A stretch of 60,000 bases of DNA. Source: Mesostigma viride. Taxonomy: Eukaryota; Streptophyta; Mesostigmatophyceae; Mesostigmatales; Mesostigmataceae. Made by a program: the position numbers and the translations under genes. The DNA is taken from positions 541,388 to 601,387 of the forward strand of contig RPFO01000231.1 of assembly GCA_009746045.1 (NCBI GenBank), given 5' to 3'. Below the pieces are notes generated by a model. The model did no database searches and was not told the DNA's origin. It worked only from the letters and a program-made list of their open reading frames with translations. Positions 21,189 through 34,165 of the stretch are shown here, piece by piece (positions within the stretch are counted from its first letter, which is position 1; every line of letters begins with the position of its first letter).

Positions 21189-21518
21189 AGTTTGCTTTGA
21201 GGGTGAGCGTCATCAGCGTGCCATTCATGTACCTCCGGCATGCGTGTCTGCCAAGGAATGTAGGCAGCTTACTATCCCACTTGCATGTAGAGGGCATGGC
21301 CTGGGGGGGCGTGTGCCTTTGCTGCGCACCTATTCACTGGAACCGAGAAGTCAGCACTCCCTTGAAGGTGCAATGCCACTTATTAGTGGATCCGCGATGT
21401 TATCTGATGCGGCAATGTCAGGGTATCTTTCCGGGAGGCGCGGGATAGTATGCCTCATATTTGTCTACTCATTTCTGTCTAATGGGTGCGTGCTAGCATG
21501 ACCCATATCTGGTATCCC

Positions 21519-21680
21519 TGCATGCATGACCCTGCATGCATGACCCTGCATGACTGACCCTGCATGACCCTGCATGACCCTGCATGCATGACCCTGCATG
21601 CATGACCCTTCACGCATGACCCTGCATGCATGACCCTGCATGCATGACCCTGCATGCATGACCCTGCATGCATGAACTTG
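21519..21680. repeat. 14-bp minisatellite (CATGCATGACCCTG)n
   Basis: About eleven units, some shortened, contain the palindrome TGCATGCA. Confidence 0.85.
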
Positions 21681-21945
21681 CGATCGTGAACCTGCAAGCA
21701 TCAGTCCTTGGGGAGCGTCGGAATCTGCCTGTTGCCTTCTGCACCTTTGGCACACACCCGCGACCGTGTGCCGCAGGTGTGGATGGAGCGCTAGTTACGC
21801 TTGCACGCAGCATTTTTACACACATGATGCCCGATGGTCGGGGTGGTTGCTGTTGATTCGAACGCAGTAAGGTCAAGAAACGTGGCCGCCCTGCATCGGC
21901 GACCCGGCAGACAGACGCCCCTTGTGGTGTGTAGTTTAGTTGCAG

Positions 21946-22130
21946 CCACGCAACCATAATACAACCTCGATCGCACGCGCGGTGCCTCTATATGATGTCG
22001 CCTAATGAACCCTCTGTTGCACTCGCATTTCCTGATATGATGTCGCCTAATGAACCCTCTGTTGCACTCGCATTGCCTGATATGATGTCGCCTAATGAAC
22101 CCTCTGTCGCACGCGTGGTGCCTCGTGCCG
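21946..22130. repeat. 45-bp tandem repeat just before the exon 7 acceptor
   Basis: Units of exactly 45 bases start with TATGATGTCGCCTAATGAAC at 21,991, 22,036 and 22,081, with partial units at both sides (CGCACGCGCGGTGCCTC at 21,971 and its like at 22,109). The array ends about 28 bases before the acceptor. Confidence 0.85.
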
Positions 22131-22158
22131 CGTGCTGTCACCCTCTCCCCCGGCGCAG

Positions 22159-22436
22159 TGCCCGTCATGGATGGTTATACGGCCACACGCAACATCCGCG
22201 CCCTGGAGGCGTCCCTGGGGCGGGCGCCGGTGCCCATCATCGCACTCTCTGCCAACACGATCGAGGAGGCCGAGGCCAAGTGCCTGCAGGCGGGCATGAC
22301 CGGCTACCTGCCCAAGCCAGTCGACATCGACAAGCTGCGCGACATCATCCTGGCGTGCATGCGCGGCGACTTCCTGCCGCCCCCGCTCGTGCAAAGCTCG
22401 TCGGCCCAGGCAAACGGAAGGGGCCGCAAACGGTAG
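22159..22436 (+). CDS. Hybrid histidine kinase, exon 7: receiver domain, second half
   Basis: The exon encodes MPVMDGYTATRNIRALE, then PIIALSANTIEEAEAKC and GMTGYLPKPVDIDKL, with the conserved threonine/serine position (ALSA) and Lys1989. This completes a standard receiver of about 120 residues. The chain ends after a short tail (ANGRGRKR) at a TAG at 22,434-22,436. Summed over the seven exons the coding length is 6,087 bases, exactly 2,029 codons including the stop, so all predicted splice phases agree. Confidence 0.9.
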
Positions 22437-23164
22437 GCGCACGGGCGAGTGGCGGTCGGGTCATCAACCCTGCTTCTGGCAGGGCGCAGCGATCATGGAG
22501 GCTATTTCGGTCTGCACGAGGTTTCATTAGGGAGTAAAAGTTGTCTCAACTGGGTGCTCATGCTGCAGGCAGAAGCTTAGCACGATGCATGATGCGATCC
22601 AATCAGGTTCTGAGTAAAGATGGCCGTACCAACGGATGCTGGAGACGGCCAAGCGCCTATTTGCGCAGATGGCTTGACGGGGGTGCAGGTGCGCAGCATC
22701 TCTCCTGACGGGGGTGCAGGCGCGCAGCATCTCTCCTGACGGGGGTGCAGGCGCGCAGCATCTCTCCTGCATGCATGTCTGACATTGCTCCTCCGCTGCC
22801 ACCCGAACTTCTATTTCCCACCCAATTTTTTATTTGCCTCAATCCCGAACTTCGGAGACTTTCGGGATGTGTTGCGTATCTCAGCTTAGGGCTTTTTTAC
22901 GCAACCAAGCATGGAGGGCTGTTGTTACTATATAGCAAATGTAGCGCGTACAGCTCTTTGGAGCCCTATCGAGGGGCTAAAATAGACTTGGGCTTAAAGG
23001 CGACTCAGCCTAGATGTCACCGTGCCCCCCCCCCCCTGACTCCCCATCATGGCGAGGATAACTCCTGCGTGGGGTGTGAATGCACAATCTGTGCTACTGT
23101 ACCAAAATTTTGCCCTGCTTGCATAATGTATTATATAATGAATATATCAGGTTTTTGTATTCTA
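22437..23164. other. Region downstream of the histidine kinase
   Basis: It should contain the 3' untranslated region and polyadenylation site. I see no unmistakable polyadenylation signal (TGTAA) close to the stop. No other gene is supported. It includes the 31-bp repeat listed separately. Confidence 0.3.
22675..22767. repeat. 31-bp tandem repeat, three copies
   Basis: The unit begins TGACGGGGGTGCAGG and ends in GCAGCATCTCTCC; starts are 22,675, 22,706 and 22,737. Confidence 0.9.
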
Positions 23165-23168
23165 TTAA

Positions 23169-24908
23169 CCCGTGTTTTTTTACAACGCGATACATCGCGT
23201 TGTAGGGTTAGAACGCGATGTGTCGCGTTGTAATCTGACACGTGGCAAACCTATTAAACATGCGATTTTTGGTCTGAAACTTTCAACATAGGTCAGAAAC
23301 ATCTCATAGAATTCAAGAAAAAATCCTGGTATTTTTGATATTTTTTTTGTGACAGCTGCAAACAAATATGTACCACTGAAATCAGGCATTTTCGCGGGAC
23401 GAAGGTGAAGACGACGGCGATGGCGGCAAGTAGATCTCGCCAGTTTTCGCGCGAATTTCAGTGGCTGTTGGGTAGCACGACCATGATGATGCGTTCAAAG
23501 GTTGATAATTAGGTTTCTACGAGTTTGTTGAGGTACTGGGGCAAAGGAAACGTAGTTTTTTCCAGTTTCTCACCCAACTTTCATGCGGAAACCCTGGAAA
23601 CCGGCATACATATTATTACGTCAAGAGTCGGGTCTGCTGCGGCACCATGCTTGGTATTTCCATGGTGTTTCGACTTCTTAACACATGTTTATTCATTCCG
23701 AACGCCCGGACTCTCGGCTAAACCGAGATTTGTGCAGACTTTTATTGGGTAGCTCCGGGCATGATGGTGCCTGCAAATAGCGTAAGGCGTGACCGTGGCT
23801 ATTGCTACGGTATGCTGTATTTTCCTGGAAATGGCCTCTGCCACCGGCTCAATAGTGCTTGCAGGCGTAAGTATATCGTGTTTCTACCTAGTTTCTGCCA
23901 GTTTTCCACTTATTTCTACCGACCTCTGCCCAGCCTCTCTAAGACCGCCATCCTACTCGACGTTGCTTGCATGTCAGCCATAGCAGGTTGCAGTTGTGCA
24001 GTATTCAGGTGCTGTATACGTCGTCAAGCCGTGCATATATCGTGAGGATTGGATGTTGATGGTTTATACTGCGTTGATTGTGCAAGAAGATCAGATGGGT
24101 GCCCATAATCATGGTGTATAATCATGTGTTGTTAGCATCTTGCCACCATTTGCTAGCATGCATTCCAGCGTCATCTTTGCCTGCATGTAAGCTCATGGAT
24201 CACTCAACCTATCCAAGCCTTGCATTACACGTGCCTCTTTCTTTCAGTATTGCACGCGTTATGGAATGAAAACCCAGCACCTCCGTTCCCACGAGGCATG
24301 TGCTCAACACGTTGTGAGAGTGGATGATGCTTTGGCTATGGCTGCCTGATTCAGTCATATTAATTAGGTCATCCAGTCATGATGTTTGATGCATGTTTGA
24401 TGCAGTATAACTTATACAACACCTATTTTCAACGTTTTGACCCTCCAAGCTCACTATGGCCCCGTTTATGGGGCTCGTGTCGTTGCGTAATGTTGTGAAG
24501 GGCTCTCATGTTTCCCACTGCGTTGTACTGCGTTGTAATTGTGATGCTAATGAAAAATAGCTCCCGTGGCCCAATGGACCTGAGTTTTGTTTCACAGAGC
24601 CTGCATATGTTGCCCATAGCTCGTGCAAGAAGCCAGATTTTTTTCATGAACCATTTGTGAATAAGCACATGACTTGTGACCTAGGGTCAAGAAATTGCGG
24701 TCATGGTCAGACCCCCCTGTATTCAAACCAGTGTATCTCTCTAATGAATAAGCATTTTGTAGGTCTGAGTAGCTCAAAAAATCCTTTGATTTATGGGCTT
24801 TCAGGAAAGTATATACATGACCATGAAAAAAATTTTCCTTAGGTGCTATACGCGTTCTAAAAAAAGCTTACAACGCGATATATCGCGTTCTAATTAAAAA
24901 AACACGGG
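23169..24908. mobile_element. Complete TTAA-flanked (piggyBac-like) transposon, 1.74 kb
   Basis: TTAA stands on both sides (23,165-23,168 and 24,909-24,912). The ends are CCCGTGTTTTTTT and its complement AAAAAAACACGGG. Inside both ends lie palindromic words: CAACGCGATACATCGCGTTG and GAACGCGATGTGTCGCGTTG on the left, CAACGCGATATATCGCGTTC on the right. TTAA target duplication with C-rich tips is the hallmark of piggyBac-type elements. No transposase frame is recognised, so this copy is probably non-autonomous. A truncated relative lies at 2,419. The flanks repeat GAATATATCAGGTTT(T/G)TG on both sides (23,142 and 24,966), independent of the element itself. Confidence 0.8.
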
Positions 24909-25067
24909 TTAAAGCTACCACTACAGATAGAATATGTTTGTGTATTCTATTCTACTTTAGATAGAATATATCAGGTTTGTGTATTCTATTCAAGGCTACT
25001 ATTGTATTATTTTGCGGTTCGTGCGATCGTGTGATCGTGAGTGTAGTGGTGAGTGGGTGGTGTGTGC

Positions 25068-25424
<357 letters not shown>

Positions 25425-26637
25425 TTATCCGAGCTTTTGCTCACCCTATCTGCGTTATAGCGGAACTACGGAAGTCTGGGGTGCGGCCGAATAGACTTTG
25501 CCGCGTAAGACTAGGAGGAGGAGGTGCGCCGGCTGTGACCGGTAGTGGTTCGTTCCGCCTGTGTGCGGTCTACCGCCTGCGCGCGGTAGAAAGACTTAGA
25601 AAATTTGTACGAATTTGTGAAAACGAACCTTTAATAGCAGTGGCACAAGTGACGGGGGGAGGGCCGGGGCAGATCTGGCGCAGCGCCAGCGCCAGCGCCG
25701 GTACCGCTGCAATTTCGGTACCCACGCCAGCGCCAGCGCCGCGCCAGCCTGACGGCCCTTGTGGACTAGCATTTAGGCGGACGAGGCAATGGCAGCAAAG
25801 CCTCTTTTGGTCCGCAATTTGCTGGCATATGCTGCCAACGTGACTAATTCGCTATGGCGATTATTAGACGGGCTAACGGCCTTGCCGCTGAGGCGGGAGG
25901 GCTGAAAATTTAATCAGCAATGCAAGCCGCGCGCAAGGAAAGCGGCGGCTCGAAATTTGGCCCTCTATCGGCCCAGATTGGAGAAGTGGGGTGCATCTAG
26001 GTCTGCGGGGCCGCGAGATGGAAAAATAACATATAATAATGCACTACGATTTCGTAGACTAGGAGTGACGTATAAGATAGCGGCCTTCCTGAAGGGATGG
26101 AAGCGCAGGAAATTGAGGGTGTCAATTGGCCTGCGGGGCAACCTGCCCAGTCGCCATGGATAGAAATCCTCAAGTCCGGACCGGAGTAGGGGGGGACGAT
26201 ACCCCCCCAACTTCGCCTTTCCAATGCACGCTCTGCATACCACGTGGGAGGGAACGAGATGCTCGACCCCGCTGGGGACCTTGCCGCCTTGCCATGAGAT
26301 GTGACGGGGGTAGCGGCAGCATAGGCGGGGGACGAGCTGGCATGAGAGGGGGGCGCCCTACTAACCAACGGCGACATTGCAGCGGTATCACCGGAATTGA
26401 CAACAAACCGACGTGGCGGATGTGAAACGACGTTCCGGATTTGCTGACGAAGTCGGCCAGGAAGGGAAGGTGGGGAATAGGCATAAGTCCACTTTTGTGG
26501 CAGCCACCCAAAGACCCCCTTTAGCACTTGTTAGGAGCCCTACAGTGCATGTTGGCTCTATTAAGCTGTACTTATTTGTAAAAAACTATTGTTGTCTGGT
26601 GCAACCCAAGCGTCAGTAGGTTAGCGTTAGAAGTGGA
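25425..26637. repeat. Long repeat unit A1, about 1.2 kb
   Basis: It starts TTATCCGAGCTTTTGCTCAC and ends AGCGTTAGAAGTGGAT. It is nearly identical to 27,494-28,712. The interior has GCGCCAGCGCCAGCGCCGG and the small hairpin GGTACCGCTGCAATTTCGGTACC-like stretch. Minus-strand frames are conserved between copies but show no family I recognise. It may be a non-coding mobile or satellite unit. Confidence 0.85.
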
Positions 26638-27239
26638 TCATCCGAGCTTTTGCTCACCCTATCTGCGTTATAGCGGAACTACGGAAGTCTGGGGTGCGGC
26701 CGAATAGACTTTGCCGCGTAAGACTAGGAGGAGGAGGTGCGCCGGCTGTGACCGGTAGTGGTTCGTTCCGCCTGTGTGCGGTCTACCGCCTGCGCGCGGT
26801 AGAAAGACTTAGAAAATTTGTACGAATTTGTGAAAACGAACCTTTAATAGCAGTGGCACAAGTGACGGGGGGAGGGCCGGGGCAGATCTGGCGCAGCGCC
26901 AGCGCCAGCGCCGGTACCGCTGCAATTTCGGTACCCACGCCAGCGCCAGCGCCGCGCCGGCCTGACGGCCCTTGTGGACTAGCATTTAGGAGGACGAGGC
27001 AATGGCAGCAAAGCCTCTTTTGGTCCCCCACCCACCCACCCTGAACTTGTTATACCAGTTGTCCAAAAGAGGCCAGGGGAATAGGCATAAGTCCACTTTT
27101 GTGGCAGCCACCCAAAGACCCCCTTTAGCACTTGTTAGGAGCCCTACAGTGCATGTTGGCTCTATTAAGCTGTACTTATTTGTAAAAAACTACTGTTGTC
27201 TGGTGCAACCCAAGCGTCAGTAGGTTAGCGTTAGAAGTG
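26638..27239. repeat. Short repeat unit A2, about 0.6 kb
   Basis: The first 390 and last 180 bases match unit A1. Between them about 620 bases of A1 are replaced by a short unrelated stretch (CCACCCACCCACCCTGAACT...). The unit is nearly identical to 28,713-29,316. Confidence 0.85.
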
Positions 27240-27493
<254 letters not shown>

Positions 27494-28712
27494 TTATCCG
27501 AGCTTTTGCTCACCCTATCTGCGTTATAGCGGAACTACGGAAGTCTGGGGTGCGGCCGAATAGACTTTGCCGCGTAAGACTAGGAGGAGGAGGTGCGCCG
27601 GCTGTGACCGGTAGTGGTTCGTTCCGCCTGTGTGCGGTCTACCGCCTGCGCGCGGTAGAAAGACTTAGAAAATTTGTACGAATTTGTGAAAACGAACCTT
27701 TAATAGCAGTGGCACAAGTGACGGGGGAGGGCCGGGGCAGATCTGGCGCAGCGCCAGCGCCAGCGCCGGTACCGCTGCAATTTCGGTACCCACGCCAGCG
27801 CCAGCGCCGCGCCAGCCTGACGGCCCTTGTGGACTAGCATTTAGGCGGACGAGGCAATGGCAGCAAAGCCTCTTTTGGTCCGCAATTTGCTGGCATATGC
27901 GGCCAACGTGACTAATTCGCTATGGCGATTATTAGACGGGCTAACGGCCTTGCCGCTGAGGCGGGAGGGCTGAAAATTTAATCAGCAATGTTAGCCGCGC
28001 GCAAGGAAAGCGGCGGCTCGAAATTTGGCCCTCTATCGGCCCAGATTGGAGAAGTGGGGTGCATCTAGGTCCGCGGGGCCGCGAGATGGAAAAATAACAT
28101 ATAATAATGCACTACGATTTCGTAGACTAGGAGTGACGTATAAGATAGCGGCCTTCCTGAAGGGATGGAAGCGCAGGAAATTGAGGCGTCAATTGGCCTG
28201 CGGGGCAACCTGCCTAGTCGCCATGGATAGAAATCCTCAAGTCCGGACCGGAGTAGGGGGGGACGATACCCCCCCAACTTCGCCTTTCCAATGCACGCTC
28301 TGCATACCACGTGGGAGGGAACGAGATGCTCGACCCCGCTGGGGACCTTGCCGCCTTGCCATGAGATGTGACGGGGGTATAGCGGCAGCATAGGCAGGGG
28401 ACGAGCTGGCATGAGAGGGGGGCGCCCTACTAACCAACGGCGACATTGCAGCGGTATCACCGGAATTGACAACAAACCGACGTGGCGGATGTGAAACGAC
28501 GTTCCGGATTTGCTGACGAAGTCGGCCAGGAAGGGAAGGTGGGGAATAGGCATAAGTCCACTTTTGTGGCAGCCACCCAAAGACCCCCTTTAGCACTTGT
28601 TAGGAGCCCTACAGTGCATGTTGGCTCTATTAAGCTGTACTTATTTGTAAAAAACTATTGTTGTCTGCATGGTGCAACCCAAGCGTCAGTCGGGTTAGCG
28701 TTAGAAGTGGAT
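27494..28712. repeat. Long repeat unit A3
   Basis: Second copy of the long unit, with scattered single-base and short indel differences from A1 (for example GGTCCGCGG for GGTCTGCGG near 28,070). Confidence 0.85.
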
Positions 28713-29316
28713 TATATCCGAGCTTTTGCTCACCCTATCTGCGTTATAGCGGAACTACGGAAGTCTGGGGTGCGGCCGAATAGACTTTGCCGCGTAAGAC
28801 TAGGAGGAGGAGGTGCGCCGGCTGTGACCGGTAGTGGTTCGTTCCGCCTGTGTGCGGTCTACCGCCTGCGCGCGGTAGAAAGACTTAGAAAATTTGTACG
28901 AATTTGTGAAAACGAACCTTTAATAGCAGTGGCACAAGTGACGGGGGGAGGGCAGGGGCAGATCTGGCGCAGCGCCAGCGCCAGCGCCGGTACCGCTGCA
29001 ATTTCGGTACCCACGCCAGCGCCAGCGCCGCGCCAGCCTGACGGCCCTTGTGGACTAGCATTAAGGCGGACGAGGCAATGGCAGCAAAGCCTCTTTTGGT
29101 CCCCCACCCACCCACCCTGAACTTGTTATACCAGTTGTCCAAAAGAGGCCAGGGGAATAGGCATAAGTCCACTTTTGTGGCAGCCACCCAAAGACCCCCT
29201 TTAGCACTTGTTAGGAGCCCTACAGTGCATGTTGGCTCTATTAAGCTGTACTTATTTGTAAAAAACTATTGTTGTCTGGTGCAACCCAAGCGTCAGTAGG
29301 TTAGCGTTAGAAGTGG
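28713..29316. repeat. Short repeat unit A4
   Basis: Second copy of the short unit. Long plus short plus (TGCG)n form a higher-order unit of about 2.1 kb that is present twice. Confidence 0.85.
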
Positions 29317-30462
<1,146 letters not shown>

Positions 30463-30764
30463 CCTTATTGTGCACCGTGATGGTACCCCACATGATTTAT
30501 GATTTTTGAATCGCACTGGTCTATGTACATGTACAAACCTGAAGGACTGTCAACTAAGGACTGTCAACTAATAAATGCTGTAATTTATATTTATGGGTCA
30601 TTTGTCGAATTTGTAGTTTGGTTGATTTACTGACATCAAAAGGAAATGGTGAACACTGACATCAAAAGGAAATGGTGAACATTTGAATTGTCATCATGCA
30701 TGATACAAGACTTGGAAGCACAGTTCCTAATTCACTGGTTCCTAATTCATTCATTATTTCATTC
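30463..30764. other. Short spacer with two small duplications
   Basis: AAGGACTGTCAACTA is doubled at about 30,541-30,570, and CTGACATCAAAAGGAAATGG is doubled at 30,631 and 30,656. The right end (TTCATTCATTATTTCATTCA) is the simple-repeat tail of the LINE that follows. Confidence 0.5.
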
Positions 30765-30905
30765 ATTATAGTCACGCGACTGCGTCACGTGAGCAGAAGT
30801 CCTCAGTGGGAGGGGAACATGGGATGGAACGCGGAGCCCCCACAGACCTGGGGGTGGTCTCCTTCATCACTACTTGCCATCTATCATTGCTACCACCTGC
30901 CTCCA
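30765..30905 (-). repeat. LINE 3' end, tail type 2 (hairpin CACGTGAC...GTCACGTG)
   Basis: In the minus sense this is the end of the LINE. It contains AAGTCCTCAGTGGGAGGG in complement, then a GTGACGCAGTCAC-like hairpin and a (ATTC/TTAA)-type simple tail. The same end appears at 39,310-39,420, 53,525, 54,500, 55,795 and 59,165. This copy has an internal deletion between the GGATGGAA and GCGGAGCCCC blocks. Confidence 0.7.
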
Positions 30906-31394
30906 TATTACAGGCAAACCAGGAGGCTGCCCGGGTGTGAGCCCGTCACGTCTAGTGTAGCACATGTCCATGCTGAGTCTACCACGAAAAGTCCACGGGT
31001 GGCGGCCCTGCCATGCACGTGCGGCCTGGGCACGCCAGGTGAGGACATATCGCCCACGCTGGGCGGGCTTGGTGCCAGCTAGTCTATCTGATGTGTCTAC
31101 CTGACCTGTGCGGGCCAGGTGCCCGGCTAGGCCCAGGCGCCTGTGCCTAAGAATGTGGGAAACATAGGGCAATCAGCGTACAAATCCTCATTACTAATGT
31201 GCAAACCAAAGGGGATGTTAAGGGCCTTGCGCAGCATCTTGGTGACGTTGCCGTCGAGTCGTTGCTCCAGCTCCTGCGTCAGTGTCCATGCAGGTCTCGG
31301 CGCCGTAGGTCAGGATTGTCAGAATGACGACCTTGAAGAGGTCACGCTTGATGATCCAGGGTAGGGCGGGGTTGCTCCACCAGCGGCGGTGCGG
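30870..31394 (-). pseudogene. LINE ORF2, C-terminal region
   Basis: The complement contains LTQELEQRLDGNVTKML, then ALNIPFGLHISNEDLYAD and a frame with RRLGLAGHLARTGQVDTSD followed by LTPGQPPGLPVIWRQ. This is the region after the reverse transcriptase in LINE proteins of the RTE/CR1/L1 group, which normally reads RMLRKALN...I.NEDLYG and RRLRLAGH. Several frame changes show it is dead. Related copies lie at 36,970-37,384, 53,767-54,207 and 57,914-58,097. Confidence 0.75.
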
Positions 31395-32410
31395 TCATGG
31401 AGTTGCGCCCACGCCATGCCGATCCGCGTCGTCAGGTCGTCCTCGCAGTCGGGAAGCCAACTGCCGAGCAGCTTGAAGCGGCCTGAAGTAGGGTAGTTGA
31501 CCTCGGTGTCGTCTAAGAGGCGAAGTGTGGGCGGGGGCCCGGCCGGCCATGCCGAGGTCCAGGGCCTCCATTTTGGGGCTGATTTCTAGACCAACCGCCC
31601 CAGCCTCGAGTGCCAGGCAGTCCAGCCAACTTAGTTGGGCAGACTCCGGCTTCTCGATGAGTGTGATGTCGTCGGCATAAATGAGGTCAGCTAGTAAATT
31701 CAGCTTATTAGTCGGCCCCCCTTCCCCAAACTCGCTCGTGATCACTAGGCCAGGGGCACGGCCTGCAATGCTAGCAAAGCGAGCACGTGCCTGGCGCATC
31801 ACATAATCCACTACAATAATACACAGGTACGGCGATCGACAGGACCGGCAACCCTGCCAGACGCCGGTCTGCAGTGGACATGGCGGGGGAAAGCCGTGTT
31901 GAGTGCGCACCGAAGTGGTCGACCCCTCATGCATACAGCGTGTGGATGACGGTAATCAGGGGAGTGGGGACGCGAGCGCGAGCAAGGACAGCCCAGAGAG
32001 CGGCCCAGCAGAGGACAGAATCAAAAGCCTTGCTGAAGTCGACGAAGATCAGGATGGCGGGAAACTCACCAGTTTGCAGGAGCGCTATTTCCTCGAAGAG
32101 GCGGCGCGCGACGAAGATGGCCATGACGGTGTTGCGCCCAGGACGAAAGCCCATTTGACTCAGACTCCCATGCAAGGTGACGGTCGAGAGCAGAACGGAG
32201 GCGGTTGAGGATCATGCGCATGAACAACTTGAGTGTGGCGCTCTGGATGCAGACTCCGCGGTAGTTGGCGGGGTCGTCAGGGGAGCCTTTGTTTTTGTAC
32301 AGCATAATGCGGTAGCTGTGCTGCCACTCAGGAATCGGCGGCGCGTCGGCTTAAGCAGGATCCGGTTGCAGACGTCAAGCAGGAACCCCGTGAGCGCCGT
32401 CAGCTAAATA
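31395..32410 (-). pseudogene. LINE reverse transcriptase domain
   Basis: Read on the minus strand the motifs come in the proper order. KGSPDDPANYRGVCI comes first, then MGFRPGRNTVMAIFVARR, then ILIFVDFSKAFDSV with the first catalytic aspartate, then a damaged GVWQGC (usually GV.QG), and last LIYADDITLIE with the YADD catalytic pair. The pieces lie in different frames, so several frameshifts are present. The domain copies LINE RNA into DNA at the nicked target. Upstream on the same strand are the endonuclease and ORF1, so this is a full-length element that has lost function. Confidence 0.85.
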
Positions 32411-33366
32411 TCACCGGGCGGGGATCTGGTCAGGTCCAACGGCGGCGTAGAAGCGGAGTTGTTTGGCGGCGGTGCTCAGCTCGAGCTCGGTGAACGGCGG
32501 TAGCTCGTTGGGGTAGGCCAGCCATGCAGGGGTTCCGTCAGGGCCGGGTACGTGTAGTCCTGCTCAGCGGCGGGCGGCAGTGGGCGGCGCAGCGACGCCC
32601 GCAGGCGCCAGGCGCGCGGCAGTGCCAGAGGGCCAAGCGGCGGAGGCGGCGGGGGGGCGCTGAGCAGCCGGGACTCAGTGGGAGGAATACCACTGGTAAA
32701 GCTGCTGCTGCGGTGAGCCGGAGAGCGTCCGCGGCGCCCGGGCGCTGCATGGCTGCGCGCCGCCGGCTCAGTGGCCGTTAGGCGTGACGCAGGCGGGTCC
32801 AGGCGTACTCCATGGTACTTGCCGTGCTGGTCCTTGACGTGGGCGAAGTACTCGCAGACATGGAGGTCTTCCTGAGCACTCCTTGGTCGCCTGCCGGATG
32901 GCTGAGTGCATGGTATTCGGCTCAGTTGAGGCGGGCGTAGCGGGTGGGGTCGCGGTTGTCGCGCAGGACTTGCGGCGGGCCTGGATGACGGCGGGGAGCC
33001 GGTGCAGGCCATGGTGAAGCGGGCGGGCGGCGGGGGGGCAGCAGCAGGGCCCCTCACTGGTGCCGCGGGCAGCTTGCCAGCGAGGTGCTGAAGGGCCGAT
33101 TCCAGGCCGGCAGTGGGCAGCTGGGTGTGGCTGCCGGGCCGGGAATTGTCCAGTGCGTCGACGAACTCCTCTGCCGCGCGCTTGTGGGTGCGTTTTTTCA
33201 GGGAACTTCCTCCAGAGCGGCGTCAGATTTCTCAATCAACTGCAGTGTGCGCAAATCAGGTGGTGCCACGTGCTTACAAAAGTGCGAGGGGAATCGCAGA
33301 CGGATGCGGGCGGTGACGATGCGATGATCGGAGCGCACCAGGGGGATCACCGGTGCGAGCGAGCAG
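32411..33366 (-). pseudogene. LINE ORF2 linker between endonuclease and reverse transcriptase
   Basis: Homology-free, proline- and alanine-rich frames on the minus strand correspond to the variable linker of ORF2. Several frames overlap, and no motif beyond the element's order supports them. No independent gene is seen here. Confidence 0.45.
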
Positions 33367-34165
33367 CTAGTACAACAGATCCTGACGCTTGCGGCGCATC
33401 ACAACATAGTCGATGCAGCGTTCAGTGCCAGATGGCGAGGTGTGTGTGACCAGAGCATCTGGACTAGGTGAAAAGCGGGTGTTGGCATTAATTACCAGAT
33501 CGCATGTCGTAAGCAAATCAGCAAAAATTCCAGTGTTGGCATTGGAGACCGTACCTACCGTTGGGGCCTTGGGGGCGTGCTGACATCCGCCAGTACCCGG
33601 TGGTAGCGTTGCGTTGGCGTCCAGTAGCAGAGCGAGGTAGTTGCGACCAGGGGTGCCGTTCGCCAGGTTCACCAGCGCAGCAAAGAAGTCCTTGCGATCT
33701 TGTTCAGGGTGGCCGGTGTGTGGTGCGTAACCTACACCCCGCATGCACTCATCAGGGCGTAGGTCGAGTGGCCCTCCACCGAATGGAAGGTGGCCACGAG
33801 GAGGCGAGCGTTGACCAGCTGGGGTTCACCCATGTGGCGTACGGCGAGCGGGGAGCAGAAGAGACCGACGCCCCCGTTCCCGGTGCTGGCCGTCGCCGCC
33901 TCGATCCATATAATAAAACCGCCAGCCGTCGATGTCGTCAGCAGTGTGCCGGTGTTCTTGGATTCCCGGCCAGGTAGGGACATATGGCGATGTTATTGTC
34001 GATGCAGAAACCAATAAGATTGGAGACTCGATGGCATGCACTGTCAGTCGTCGCTGCACAGGCAGTGACAGCGGTCAGCGTCAGGCTGGAGCGTGCGGGC
34101 GTTGAAGGTGGCGATGACCAATTAATGGCGCGCGTTGACCCGGAAAAGCGCCGGGGGGGTGCAGC
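33367..34165 (-). pseudogene. LINE APE-type endonuclease domain
   Basis: In the complement the start reads VIATFNARTL. Near the end of the domain one frame reads YAPHTGHPEQDRKDFFAAL, then LALLLDANATLPPG, NTGIFADLLTTCDLVINANT and SGTERCIDYVV. These match the order of APE-type endonucleases: N-terminal TFN, the YAPH box, DxNA catalytic residues, the NT.F box and the IDY motif. The enzyme nicks target DNA for reverse transcription. The middle is frameshifted. Confidence 0.85.

Larger units (their letters stand above)
20614..22158 (+). other. Intron 6 of the histidine kinase, rich in minisatellites
   Basis: Donor GTGAGT; acceptor CCCCGGCGCAG ending at 22,158. It holds three separate tandem arrays, described on their own. 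The array peptides (VYGLWFM and SPNEPSVAL repeats) are open frames only because the units lack stop codons; they are not genes. Confidence 0.8.

Noticed and set aside
21946-22130. Secreted repeat protein with SPNEPSVAL units
   Set aside because: The 45-bp array lies in intron 6 directly before an acceptor that joins in phase to the receiver.
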